Notes: a model not told the origin generated them from the sequence alone. A stretch of DNA of 64,000 nt from Robiginitomaculum sp. (GCA_002733605.1 NVWK01000003.1:62001-126000), one strand, 5' to 3'; shown: positions 25,161-33,334, counted from the first letter of the stretch. Numbers and translations are program-made.

Positions 25161-25601
25161 ATGGGCTTAACGGCTGCTGACATGCAGGCCATAGAAAGCA
25201 AGAAGGTAACGCGCACAGATATATTTATGTTTTTTGGTGTGCCTCCGCATATGGCTGGTGATACCGAAAAATCTACGTCTTGGGGTACGGGCATTGAGCA
25301 GCAGGGCATAGGCTTCATCACCTACACGGAAGAAGATCATTTCACTATGTGGGAAGAAACCGTGAATTTGCGGTTACTCACCAATGAAGAGCATTACTGT
25401 AAATTCAATCGCTCAGCGCTTGTGCGTGGAGACATGAAAGCGCGATGGACTACGCATGTGCAAGCATTGCAATGGGGTGTGTCATCACCCAATGAGATAC
25501 GCGCACTTGAAGATCAAAACCCACGCGAAGGCGGGGACATTTATTACGACCCGCCGAATACAGCCGGGACACCACAATCTGAAAAAGAAAAAGAGGACTA
25601 A
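25161..25601 (+). pseudogene. Phage portal protein, C-terminal fragment (HK97 type)
   Basis: About 146 residues from the first in-frame ATG. MGLTAADMQAIESKK, FMFFGVPPHM, STSWGTGIEQQGIGF and NRSALVRGDMKAR are the conserved C-terminal segments of HK97-like portal proteins, which usually run to about 400 residues; the N-terminal two thirds are missing. The frame continues upstream into sequence that codes on the other strand for the Cys-rich protein, so the break lies near 25140-25160. Terminase genes that normally precede the portal are gone as well. Confidence 0.88.
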
Positions 25602-25603
25602 TC

Positions 25604-26461
25604 ATGAGCCTTCGTAAACTGCCTGCAGTGAATAATTTCGTATGCCCGAAAAACTTTGAATGGGACATGCCGTCTGATGTTTTTGCAAAGTGGACACAGG
25701 GTCCGCACGCCAAAGACAGTGACGATGCAAATACGATTACAATCTTTGATGTGATTGGTTTTGACATTTGGACAGGTGGAGGGTTTACCGCCAAACGAAT
25801 GTCAGCGGCTTTACGCTCGATCGGTAATAATGATGTGACAGTCCAGATTAATTCCCCAGGTGGCGACATGTTTGAGGGGTTGGCTATCTATAATCTGCTT
25901 AGGGATCATCCCGCAAAAGTAACTGTGCACGTTATGGGATGGGCCGCGTCCGCTGGATCGATTATTGCAATGGCGGCTGATGAAATCCGTATGGGTCTTG
26001 GTTCGTTTATCATGATCCATAATGCATGGGGCTGTGTTTGCGGAAACCGTCATGACATGCGCGAAGCCGCTGACGTGTTTGACGGGTTTGATGCTGCGCT
26101 TGTCGATATTTATGAAGCTCGCACATCAATTGATGAAAGTGAAATCACAAAGATGATGGACAAGGAAACTTTCTTATCCGCGAAAGAAGCGGTTGCGAAA
26201 GGGTTTGCTGACGAAGTTGATGAGGGCATTTCAGTGAGTAATGATCCCGAAAACCAAGTCAGCCAAAACGTATTGGCCCGGCGTGAAGTTGAGGGCGCGT
26301 TGGCGAAAGCCGGGCATACCCGTGCAGAGAGATCGAAACTATTAGCGGAAATTTTTTCCGAGAAACCGGCCCAGCGTGATGCAAGCCAAAACACAGCCGA
26401 GCGAGATGCAGGCGTAAACCCTGTTGCAGTTATGCAGCTTATTGAAAAAATGAAATCATAA
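25604..26461 (+). CDS. Phage head maturation protease, ClpP-like (S14)
   Basis: 285 residues, ribosome site AGAGGA before ATG 25604. The ClpP fold is clear: VTVQINSPGGDMFEGLAIYN, GWAASAGSIIAMAAD with the catalytic Ser, FIMIHNAWG with the catalytic His, and MDKETFLSAKEAVAKGFADEV at the end. In phages this enzyme cleaves the capsid scaffold during head assembly, and it lies right before the capsid gene as expected. The C-terminal ~80 residues are a low-complexity tail. The reading frame is intact. Confidence 0.93.
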   Translation: MSLRKLPAVNNFVCPKNFEWDMPSDVFAKWTQGPHAKDSDDANTITIFDVIGFDIWTGGGFTAKRMSAALRSIGNNDVTVQINSPGGDMFEGLAIYNLLRDHPAKVTVHVMGWAASAGSIIAMAADEIRMGLGSFIMIHNAWGCVCGNRHDMREAADVFDGFDAALVDIYEARTSIDESEITKMMDKETFLSAKEAVAKGFADEVDEGISVSNDPENQVSQNVLARREVEGALAKAGHTRAERSKLLAEIFSEKPAQRDASQNTAERDAGVNPVAVMQLIEKMKS

Positions 26462-26470
26462 GGAAACGAC

Positions 26471-27760
26471 ATGACAAAACTACTTACAATAACTACACCA
26501 TCTTCGCCTCGAATTCGCGGTGTTCGCAATGTTATGGCAGATGGCACAGCAGTAGAGGTTCTGAACAAGCTGACAAAAACGTTTGAAGACTTCAAAGTGG
26601 AAAACGATGCCAAGATTGATAAAATCAACGGCCAAATTGACCCGCTTCATTCTGAGAAGATTGATAAAATCAGCAATGAAATGACGGAGCTTGAGAAACT
26701 GCTGAAAGATATGACTGCTGATATTGCTGCTATGAAAATTGGCGGTGAAGGCGAAGCCGAAGGGCCGGAAGCTAAACAACATTTGACTGCGTTTAACAAA
26801 TATTTCCGCAAAGGCGTTGATAACGGTTTGCGTGATCTGGAAGTCAAGGCGAAGTTAACTACAGAATCCGATCCTGATGGCGGGTTCCTTGTGCCTCATG
26901 AAACAGAAAAGAACATCGACAGGGTGTTAGGCACAACTTCCATTATGCGTGTAATTGGTAACGTAATGCCGATGGGCGCGGAAAGTTATTCCAAGTTTGT
27001 CAATGTTGGCGGCGCCAGCTCTGGATGGGTTGGAGAAAATGATGCGCGTGCTGAAACCGACACGCCAACTTTGCGAGAGCTCATATTTAATATGATGGAA
27101 CTCTTTGCGCAGCCTGCGACGACTCAAAGAATGCTGGATGCCGGTATCATTGATATTGCTGCTTGGTTGGCTGACGAGGTGAAAACCGAGTTTACCGAAA
27201 CTGAGGGCGGTGCGTTCATTTTGGGTAACGGTGTAAAAAAACCACGCGGAATCCTGAGTTACGATGCGGTAGAAAACGGTTCTTATCAGTGGGGCAAGAT
27301 TGGCTATGTGGCAACGGGTGCAGCAAACGGTTATATTCCACCGTCTACCGACGACAGCCCTGCGGATGCGTTTATTGATTTGTATTACGCATTGAAACAG
27401 GGACACCGTGCTAACGCTACTTGGCTGATGTCAGATGCTACAATGGGTAAAATCCGTAAATTTAAAGATAATGAAGGTTCTTATATGTGGGCTCCGCCAT
27501 CCGCTACTGGCAAAGTTGCCACAATCTTGGGCAAGGCTGTCAATACAGATGATAACATGCCAGCGGTGCAAGCCAATTCATTCTCGGTTGCGTTTGCTGA
27601 TTTCAAAAAGGCGTATCTGATTATCGACCGCCCAGGCATTCGTGTGTTGCGTGACCCACTTACGCAAAAGGGCAAAGTTCTGTTTTACACAACAAAACGT
27701 GTTGGCGGTGGTTGCTCTAATTACGAAGCCATCAAGTTGATGAAAACAGCAACCGGCTAA
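26471..27760 (+). CDS. HK97-type major capsid protein
   Basis: 429 residues, AAGGAA before ATG 26471. Residues ~20-125 are the charged coiled-coil scaffold (delta) domain removed by the protease (VLNKLTKTFEDFKVENDAKIDK in part). The mature capsid follows with DPDGGFLVPHETEKNI, FNMMELFAQPATTQRMLD, FILGNGVKKPRGIL and IDRPGIRVLRDPLT, all standard for this family. Length and frame are complete. Confidence 0.95.
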   Translation: MTKLLTITTPSSPRIRGVRNVMADGTAVEVLNKLTKTFEDFKVENDAKIDKINGQIDPLHSEKIDKISNEMTELEKLLKDMTADIAAMKIGGEGEAEGPEAKQHLTAFNKYFRKGVDNGLRDLEVKAKLTTESDPDGGFLVPHETEKNIDRVLGTTSIMRVIGNVMPMGAESYSKFVNVGGASSGWVGENDARAETDTPTLRELIFNMMELFAQPATTQRMLDAGIIDIAAWLADEVKTEFTETEGGAFILGNGVKKPRGILSYDAVENGSYQWGKIGYVATGAANGYIPPSTDDSPADAFIDLYYALKQGHRANATWLMSDATMGKIRKFKDNEGSYMWAPPSATGKVATILGKAVNTDDNMPAVQANSFSVAFADFKKAYLIIDRPGIRVLRDPLTQKGKVLFYTTKRVGGGCSNYEAIKLMKTATG

Positions 27761-27767
27761 TTTTTAT

Positions 27768-27785
27768 GGCGGGGTTTTCCCCGTC
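27768..27785 (+). terminator. Hairpin after the capsid gene
   Basis: CGGGG-TTTT-CCCCG stem with one G-T and one G-C extension, 8 bp after the capsid stop. The downstream sequence is only T/C-rich, so termination is probably partial. Confidence 0.45.
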
Positions 27786-27817
27786 TTCTCATTCACCAAA
27801 TTATACAGGAAAATACG

Positions 27818-28219
27818 ATGAAAGATTTACATTCTAATATCCTGCTGGCTAGCATTGCATGTGCGGTACTGGCAGCAGACAATACGCCCGTAGCAATCGA
27901 TTTGCAGGGGCATAATTCAGCAGAATTACTGCTGCAAATTGGTGTGGGTGGAATTACATTCTCCCCGACCAATAAAATCGAAGTTGTTGTCACGCACTCT
28001 GATGATGATGCCACATACATACCCGTTGTTGACCAAGACATTTTGGGCGGCACGGTTGCTGATGACGGCATAATCAAAAGCCTCATTGCGGCTCATGCCG
28101 CTGCGGCAGCTTATAGGTTCGGGTACCCGTGCCTACACCCGTGCCAATACGGAGAACTTACACGAAACACCAGTACGTGGCATTTTTCACTGATGAGGAA
28201 TTATATTCATGGCACGTAG
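27818..28219 (+). pseudogene. Head decoration-like protein, fused to foreign tail
   Basis: The first ~95 residues (IDLQGHNSAELLLQIGVGGITF, THSDDDATYIPV, IKSLIAAHAAAAAYRFGY, each a separate motif) match the small protein that follows the capsid gene in many alphaproteobacterial prophages, whose C-terminus should continue with a beta-rich segment. After about 28115 the frame turns into unrelated PCLHPCQYG-type sequence and stops at 28219, while another frame carries coding sequence for a different protein. This marks a deletion junction. Confidence 0.7.
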
Positions 28220-28413
28220 CATCGGAAGCAGCCAAGCACAAAGCAGCACCGGCGCGAAGTACACTCGATAAAGCGTTAATCTCAATGGACATTCGTTTGA
28301 ACAACAGCACTCATTTCATTCTTACAAATGCACAAGCTATCGCAGGGCTGGATTTATTTGAGACGTTGGGAATTCTAACGTCTGCGCGTGTCATAGAAAT
28401 TAAGGGGTTGTGA
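28129..28413 (+). pseudogene. C-terminal fragment of a phage structural (probably tail) protein
   Basis: The 94-residue frame (KHQYVAFFTDEELYSWHVASE, then a helical STLDKALISMDIRLNN and GLDLFETLGILTSARVIEIKGL) starts abruptly within the 3' part of the decoration remnant and has no ribosome site. The protein-like composition is good to the end, and the next gene overlaps its stop by four bases, so it looks like the real C-terminus of a gene whose 5' part was deleted. The family is not certain; its position just before the lysis region suggests a last tail gene. Confidence 0.5.
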
Positions 28414-28664
28414 TGCCAGAAAAAGACATCTCAAACGCTACATTTACAATTGGGTGGCCACTGCTGACGATGATTTGGGGTGTGCTAACTGGCTGGTTCT
28501 TAACTGCATTCCGAGCAGGTCAAAAATCTCAGAAGATATTGGGCGCGATCGAGGATTTGAAGGGTGATGTTGGCGAGATCAAAAAAGAAGTGAAAACCCT
28601 TCATAGCCGCTCGCAGCAGAGCAAGTCAGATATATCGTATATCAAAGGAAAATTGGAGAAATAA
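28410..28664 (+). CDS. Small phage membrane protein with coiled coil
   Basis: 84 residues. One membrane segment (residues ~13-33, WPLLTMIWGVLTGWFLTAF) is followed by a cytoplasmic or periplasmic coiled coil (EDLKGDVGEIKKEVKTLHSR). Size, layout and location just before the lysis genes fit a holin-class or lysis-accessory protein; without a family match this stays a guess. The start overlaps the preceding stop by four bases. A 7-bp perfect hairpin CGTTCAG-TACC-CTGAACG follows at 28672-28689. Confidence 0.65.
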   Translation: MMPEKDISNATFTIGWPLLTMIWGVLTGWFLTAFRAGQKSQKILGAIEDLKGDVGEIKKEVKTLHSRSQQSKSDISYIKGKLEK

Positions 28665-28783
28665 CAACCCCCGTTCAGTACCCTGAACGAGGCTCTAAAT
28701 AAGATCAAGCCGTGGAGCCTGAAAAGACCTGAGCGGAGCATAGGGTAGCTCTATCAGCCTGCCAAGTGATTAAAATGCAATGC

Positions 28784-29152
28784 CTACGCCCAACGTTGAA
28801 CGGCGATGTCGGAATCTGTAGGACCTGTGTTGAACGCTATGCGAGTGTGAGGGGCATGTTCATGAACAACATTCACCAACCTTTCAAAAACTAGGAAATG
28901 GTCGTCGTCCTTGCGAACACCCGCACCGATTAACACAACATCATAGGAGGTTTCCTTAAGAGCCGCTTCCAGTTGGGCAGTCGCAGTGTCACCCTCATAT
29001 ATGAAACCAATGGACGCGTCATAGCCCAACTCATTGAGCTTAGTTTCATCTGCTCTCAGTGCTGTTTCGAGTTTCTCCGGAGTTAGCCCAGGCCATTTTG
29101 AATAATCAACCACACTTGGGTGCCATCCCACCAATAGGATTTTCTTTTTCAT
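28784..29152 (-). CDS. Conserved cytosolic hypothetical protein, probable moron
   Basis: 122 residues on the strand opposite to the surrounding late genes. The Rossmann-like start (KILLVGWHPSVVDY), DVVLIGAGVRKDDDHF and FERLVNVVHEHAPHTRIAFNTGPTDS match, in my recollection, a conserved bacterial family of unknown function that often occurs on chromosomes. No catalytic motif is evident. Opposite orientation and its own flanking non-coding DNA inside the lysis region are marks of a moron, a cargo gene expressed from the prophage. Confidence 0.65.
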   Translation of the reverse strand: MKKKILLVGWHPSVVDYSKWPGLTPEKLETALRADETKLNELGYDASIGFIYEGDTATAQLEAALKETSYDVVLIGAGVRKDDDHFLVFERLVNVVHEHAPHTRIAFNTGPTDSDIAVQRWA

Positions 29153-29214
29153 CTAAATGTGATCCTTTCCAACTTTTCTTACACCTAGCACAATTTTACA
29201 AACTATTCAAATAG

Positions 29215-29237
29215 GCCGCCTCAAGGGTGGCTTTTTT
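29215..29237 (+). terminator. Terminator-like hairpin before the endolysin gene
   Basis: GCCGCC pairs with GGTGGC (one G-T pair) around a TCAAG loop and is followed by six T. It lies 16 bp before the endolysin start, so it may attenuate read-through into the lysis cassette. Confidence 0.7.
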
Positions 29238-29252
29238 CATGGAGAAACCACA

Positions 29253-30014
29253 ATGAAAGCAACAAATTATTCAAAGGCGTGTGTCGTCCTTGTCAAGAAA
29301 AGCGAGGGGCTTGTACTGCTCGCATATTTAGACAGCGCAGGGATTCCCACAATCGGTTGGGGTCATACGCATGGCGTGTTCAAAGAAGATGTTTACAACA
29401 ATCGGAAAATTACACGCGCTCAGGCAATCAGCTACCTAAACGCAGATATTCAGGAGGCGGTTGGGGTGGTTCTAAACGCTGTGAAAGTTGACCTCAATCA
29501 AGGCCAATTAGACGCGCTGACATCGTTTGTGTTCAACCTTGGTGCATCTGCCTTCCTTTCGTCTACAATGTTGCGTAACATCAATCGTGGCCAGTTTGAC
29601 ACGGTGCCGTTTGAGCTATCGCGGTGGGTTTATGCGACTAATGCCCATACGGGCAAGAAAGAGCGTTTAAACGGGCTTGTGGCGCGTAGGGCGGCTGAGG
29701 CAGAACTATTCGCAAAACACGAAAAACCTTCTACTAAGCTGGCTCATTATGACATTTCACCCTCACCAGTTCGTGAGGAGAGATCAACACTTGATGGAAG
29801 CCGGACTATGCGCGGTGGGGCGTTGTCTCTGGCCGGTACTGCCACGTCAGCCGTGGGCGCCGCTACATCGAGCATGGAGCCTTTGACAGAGAAGGTGAGC
29901 TGGTTGCCGGATGCATTGGCCGCATTGGTCATTGTTGGTGTTGTAGCGGCTCTGATAGGCGCTGGTGTTGTGATGTATGCCCGTCGAGATGATTTCTTGA
30001 GGGCAAGCAGATGA
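29253..30014 (+). CDS. Phage lysozyme (GH24) with C-terminal membrane segment
   Basis: 253 residues. The T4-type catalytic triad spacing is exact: E18 in KKSEG, D27 eight residues on, and T33 in GIPTIGWGHT. LNQGQLDALTSFVFNLG and GLVARRAAEAELF complete the domain by residue ~155. A Ser/Thr/Arg-rich linker follows, and residues ~222-244 form a membrane helix (LAALVIVGVVAALIGAGVVM). The enzyme would thus be anchored by its C-terminus, unlike soluble or N-terminally anchored SAR endolysins. The stop overlaps the next start (ATGA). Confidence 0.93.
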   Translation: MKATNYSKACVVLVKKSEGLVLLAYLDSAGIPTIGWGHTHGVFKEDVYNNRKITRAQAISYLNADIQEAVGVVLNAVKVDLNQGQLDALTSFVFNLGASAFLSSTMLRNINRGQFDTVPFELSRWVYATNAHTGKKERLNGLVARRAAEAELFAKHEKPSTKLAHYDISPSPVREERSTLDGSRTMRGGALSLAGTATSAVGAATSSMEPLTEKVSWLPDALAALVIVGVVAALIGAGVVMYARRDDFLRASR

Positions 30015-30418
30015 GTATTCCCGCTAAAATAGGCGCTCAACTTATTATGGGTGCAGTTGCCCTCGGCGCCGTAACGGGTGTGGTGACATTTATTCATCAT
30101 ACCGGCCACACGCACGAGCGGAAAATCATGCTCAAGAAGGCAGTAAAGGCCGATGAGCGCGCCACGGATGTAGTGGAAGAAATAGCCGAAATCCAAACGC
30201 AAGTTGAGCCGGCAGTAATCAAAGAGCGTGAAACCATTATTCGATATGACCGAACTGCTGCTGTGGAGCTTGGCAAGGTCAAAGGACAACTTGAAAGCAT
30301 AAGGAGCGATTATGAAAAGCTTGAACAACAACTACTTGAAGGGTGGGGCGATACTGACCTGCCTGTTGATGTGCGCGTGCAACTCGATAGGATTGACAAA
30401 CTCATATCAGGGCTTTGA
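30011..30418 (+). CDS. Rz-like inner-membrane spanin
   Basis: 135 residues. A short N-terminal segment and one membrane helix (residues ~9-27, LIMGAVALGAVTGVVTFI) are followed by a long charged periplasmic coiled coil (KAVKADERATDVVEEIAEI, IRSDYEKLEQQL). It begins within the endolysin stop codon and contains the start of the next, lipoprotein, gene in another frame. That nested arrangement is the signature of Rz/Rz1 spanin pairs, which fuse inner and outer membranes at the last step of lysis. Confidence 0.85.
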   Translation: MSIPAKIGAQLIMGAVALGAVTGVVTFIHHTGHTHERKIMLKKAVKADERATDVVEEIAEIQTQVEPAVIKERETIIRYDRTAAVELGKVKGQLESIRSDYEKLEQQLLEGWGDTDLPVDVRVQLDRIDKLISGL

Positions 30419-30719
30419 AATACCGGTCTATGAGACCTGTGATCCGGTTCCTGACAAAATGTTGGTCGTGGAGCCTGTAAAGCCATTCGCCACATCAGCC
30501 ACGAAAAACCGCAATTTGCTGGCACGGGCGCAATACTATGGTGAGTTGGCGGCTGATGAGCGCTCACTTCGCCTGCAATTGATCGGCGCGCTGAAAATGC
30601 GCGAGGCATCCAGTGGGCGCTTAAAGGCGCTGTATGACAAACAGGCTGAGGACATACGCGCAAAGATCAAAGTGTTGCAGCAAGAGGAAGAAAAGCGCGG
30701 TATTTGGGGGTTTTGGTGA
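30312..30719 (+). CDS. Rz1-like outer-membrane spanin lipoprotein
   Basis: 135 residues. Signal peptide with lipobox (LLMCAC) puts the mature N-terminus at a Cys near residue 21. The mature protein begins with a Pro-containing extended part (FEIPVYETCDPVPDK) and ends in a helical charged region. Its first 107 bp overlap the Rz-like gene in a different frame. It is longer than classical Rz1, so the alternative is an unrelated lipoprotein, but overlap, order and lipobox favour the o-spanin. Confidence 0.78.
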   Translation: MKSLNNNYLKGGAILTCLLMCACNSIGLTNSYQGFEIPVYETCDPVPDKMLVVEPVKPFATSATKNRNLLARAQYYGELAADERSLRLQLIGALKMREASSGRLKALYDKQAEDIRAKIKVLQQEEEKRGIWGFW

Positions 30720-30780
30720 AACGAACGGCAAAAACTTTGCTGAAATTCATCGATATCTTAATAAAATTTACCAAAAAAAA

Positions 30781-30885
30781 TCATGTTTTTTTATATGCCT
30801 CATCCAATCCTATCAGAGCATAGATACCGACTGCAATCGCGACCAGATTGGCAATTATAGAAGAAATGTCAGATAGAATATCCAT
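30781..30885 (-). CDS. Very small membrane protein (34 residues)
   Basis: ATG at 30885 to TGA at 30781. One hydrophobic helix (SIIANLVAIAVGIYALIGL) with a short charged end. No convincing ribosome site precedes the ATG, so translation is uncertain. It lies on the minus strand with the similar small gene at 30946-31098 upstream of it. Confidence 0.4.
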   Translation of the reverse strand: MDILSDISSIIANLVAIAVGIYALIGLDEAYKKT

Positions 30886-30945
30886 ATGTGAGGGGTCATA
30901 GCACAAAAACGGCAAATATACAAATATGGGATACATTAATTAGGT

Positions 30946-31098
30946 CTATCTGCCCATAACCACATACACACCCGCAACAATCATGACGATAATTAGTATG
31001 CATATTGCCCCAAATCGTGTGTTTGCACCTGCTTCTCCGAATAGGAATTTCACGTAGAATATTCTGGAGTGGTTGTTTTTTTTGCTTTCCTCGCTCAT
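30946..31098 (-). CDS. Small membrane protein (50 residues)
   Basis: ATG at 31098 with a strong ribosome site (AAAGGAGACC) and TAG at 30946. A charged N-terminus (MSEESKKNNHSR) is followed by one membrane helix (AICILIIVMIVAGVYVVM). No family is recognised. Small single-helix proteins at this end of prophages may act in lysis control or superinfection exclusion; that is a guess. Confidence 0.65.
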   Translation of the reverse strand: MSEESKKNNHSRIFYVKFLFGEAGANTRFGAICILIIVMIVAGVYVVMGR

Positions 31099-31216
31099 GT
31101 TGGTCTCCTTTCATATAAAAAGAACCAACATCTACTAAGTACACTATTTTTAGTTTTTCAACCCTAAACTGTTAATGTTATGCTAGTATGGTTAATGTTC
31201 GTTAACGGTATATTTA

Positions 31217-31474
31217 CTATGTCAACCCGCCCTGAAACCCCTCAGTCTCAGCATCACTGGCCAGCATTAGCGTACATTTCGCCCTGCATTCCCTAAGCTC
31301 ACACCGCATATTATCTTCAATTTGGTCTAGGAAATATTGCCTGTTCCACGGGTTTTTCAGCAGCAACTTCACCTCAACATATCGCGTATGGCCACACTCC
31401 TTGCTCACACACCGCACCTCAAACCGTGCATCTTCATCCAAATCCAATAGCTGTAAATTATGCTTCCAACTCAT
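31217..31474 (-). CDS. Small Cys-containing protein downstream of the Y-family polymerase
   Basis: 85 residues from ATG at 31474, which shares one base with the polymerase stop (TGATG), so the two are coupled. It contains C22, C27, C59 and two later Cys (VRCVSKECGHTRY, MRCELRECRAKC), a possible zinc-binding set. The family is not known to me. A frameshifted paralogue lies at 34674-34855 outside the island. Coupling suggests a role alongside the polymerase in the SOS response. Confidence 0.7.
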   Translation of the reverse strand: MSWKHNLQLLDLDEDARFEVRCVSKECGHTRYVEVKLLLKNPWNRQYFLDQIEDNMRCELRECRAKCTLMLASDAETEGFQGGLT

Positions 31475-32730
31475 CACCAAGCATCCTCTGGCGCCGGTAT
31501 GCGCGTAAAGGCAATCTTGTTGCCAGCGTTCTGACCAGGGGGAACATACGGGCCAAGGGTGACCAGTGATTTACCGTATCGTTTATTCAGTTCATCCATA
31601 GCGCTGGTCAGTGTCTCCATCTTCACACGTTCAGGATCGTCATTGACGAACATGTCCAATTGACGTGCATCCGAGGGCATGAGTTTATCAAATGTCACAA
31701 ACACCCGTATAACTTTTGCATAATTAGGGAGGCGTTTGCAGATTTGCGCCCACAATGGTTCAAATCCGGCAAGTACGGCCTGATCGTCATTCACACATGG
31801 CAGAGAGCCTTTCTCGCTACACCGCCCATCTTTCCGGCCAATACGAACCGCCAAGCCTAAATATAGAGCATTGGCATAGAACCCATCCCGTCTCATCCTG
31901 CGAGCGGCCTTTATCAGCAGATAACGGCCCGTCTCACGCGCTTTGATGATTGAACGGTTGTCAGGGTCTAAAACTCTCCCATGACCATACATACCCCGCT
32001 TAGAGGGCTGTGCCTGTACGTCATAGCCGTTCAGGGCGTACCAAAGCCGTTCCCCCGTCACATTTCCCCATAATTTACGCATTTGCTTTGGCTCTGTCTT
32101 CATGAGCGCTCTCATGCCGTATATACCGGCCTTGTGTAGCCGCCTCTCCATTCCTGACCCGATCCCCGGTATATCATCAAAGGGTAGATCAAGCAGGGGT
32201 AGGGGCATGATCTCTGGAAACCATATTGTTGTGCCGTTGGGCTTGTCCATCTTACAGGCGATCTTGGCAAGGTGACGGTTGGCCGCGAAGCCGATCGAGC
32301 ATGAGATATATGGACCCACATTGTCATGAATGCGTTTCTTGATGAGATCCGATAGTCCTACTGGGTCTGCAATGTCTTTGGGGTCGAGAATGCAGCTCAG
32401 CTCATCTATGGATTTAATCACATCAATGGGAATGACGGCCTCGATCTCACGCAAGAGGGTGTTGTGGGCGCGGCGATATAAATCAGGTGTTTGAGCGACA
32501 AGCTTTATATCCGGGCATATGCGCTTGGCATCACGCACTTTCATCACATTCTTGACGCCTCTGGCCTTGGCTTCCTTTGAACAGGCGATGACAACGGTGT
32601 GTTCAGTGCCGTCAAATGGCACCACGCCAACAGGCTTGCCACGAAGGGCAGGGCGTGCCTGTTGCTCAACCGAGGCAAAGAAGCCGTCAAAATCCAGATA
32701 TAGCCGTTCTATGGTTGTTGGTTTTCTCAT
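31474..32730 (-). CDS. Y-family (error-prone) DNA polymerase, DinB/ImpB-like
   Basis: 418 residues. Catalytic palm motifs are in place: LYLDFDGFFASVEQ (D13, D15) and SIDELS (Asp-Glu pair). SCSIGFAANRHLAKIACKMDKPNG and the helix-hairpin-helix IPGIGSGMERRL follow, then the little-finger domain to about residue 370. It matches the ImpB-like polymerases common on alphaproteobacterial plasmids and phages that copy damaged DNA. A LexA operator sits 32 bp upstream of the start. A possible beta-clamp motif (QLDMF) is near residue 363. Confidence 0.93.
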   Translation of the reverse strand: MRKPTTIERLYLDFDGFFASVEQQARPALRGKPVGVVPFDGTEHTVVIACSKEAKARGVKNVMKVRDAKRICPDIKLVAQTPDLYRRAHNTLLREIEAVIPIDVIKSIDELSCILDPKDIADPVGLSDLIKKRIHDNVGPYISCSIGFAANRHLAKIACKMDKPNGTTIWFPEIMPLPLLDLPFDDIPGIGSGMERRLHKAGIYGMRALMKTEPKQMRKLWGNVTGERLWYALNGYDVQAQPSKRGMYGHGRVLDPDNRSIIKARETGRYLLIKAARRMRRDGFYANALYLGLAVRIGRKDGRCSEKGSLPCVNDDQAVLAGFEPLWAQICKRLPNYAKVIRVFVTFDKLMPSDARQLDMFVNDDPERVKMETLTSAMDELNKRYGKSLVTLGPYVPPGQNAGNKIAFTRIPAPEDAW

Positions 32731-32761
32731 TGTTCCACATTTTTGTTAGGGGAATGTACAA

Positions 32762-32776
32762 GAACATAAACAGAAC
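32762..32776 (-). promoter_or_regulatory. LexA operator (SOS box) of the polymerase gene
   Basis: On the minus strand this reads GTTC-TGTTTAT-GTTC, the exact GTTC-N7-GTTC direct repeat bound by alphaproteobacterial LexA. It is 31-46 bp before the polymerase ATG. The polymerase and the coupled small gene should be induced by DNA damage. Confidence 0.88.
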
Positions 32777-32947
32777 AAAAGAGTCAAGCAGGTTGGAATG
32801 CAAGGGTGTGGGTAAGTAGAAAGTCAGATTAGGAGAGTGGTGCAACAGCGAGGCTGGTTGTACGTTGTGTGGTGCAACGCTTTCCAAAGGCAGCGCTGCT
32901 GCAAAATCACTATGCTAGATGTGTTGTAACCTTGTCTGTGCAAATAA

Positions 32948-33094
32948 TCACAGTGAGAAGAGCAACGAGGCAATCCATTTAATTAATGCGAGGGCAATCA
33001 GCATCCATCCCGGTAAATCGCCCCGTTGCAACTCAACGCACCAGTTTAAGCCAAGGGCGCATTGAGCTAAGATAGCAAAGCAGACCAGCTGCAC
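32948..33094 (-). CDS. Small membrane protein frame with uncertain start (48 residues)
   Basis: From GTG at 33094 to TGA at 32948 the frame encodes two hydrophobic helices separated by a short polar turn (LVCFAILAQCALGLNWC, ELQRGDLPG, MLIALALIKWIASLLFSL). The composition is strongly protein-like, but there is no ATG and no ribosome site, and a stop lies 11 codons upstream. It may be a holin-like relic or use the GTG. The remaining 33095-33334 shows no gene or clear signal. Confidence 0.4.
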   Translation of the reverse strand: MQLVCFAILAQCALGLNWCVELQRGDLPGWMLIALALIKWIASLLFSL

Positions 33095-33334
33095 TATTGG
33101 GATATAAAGAGCGAACCCACCTTGCTATTGCTATAAAGTCGCACAAATCACTCGAAAGTAAAGATTTTAATTTGAGGTCAAATATTAGGCCGCGATGAGG
33201 TGAGCGCATAGGTGTGAGTATTAGGCGAATTGATCTTAAACATCAAGTATGGGGACAATTGAACGTTCTTAGTAATTTATTCATTATCCTGCTCAATCAT
33301 GTATTTTTGATAGTTAAAATTGTGGGATTTTATA

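Noticed and set aside
28672-28689. GTTC-containing hairpin as a LexA box
   Set aside because: The two half-sites are inverted and not a GTTC-N7-GTTC direct repeat; it is only a short stem-loop.
30896-31144. 82-residue frame on the minus strand
   Set aside because: A 50-residue frame in the same place has a far better ribosome site and a clean membrane helix.
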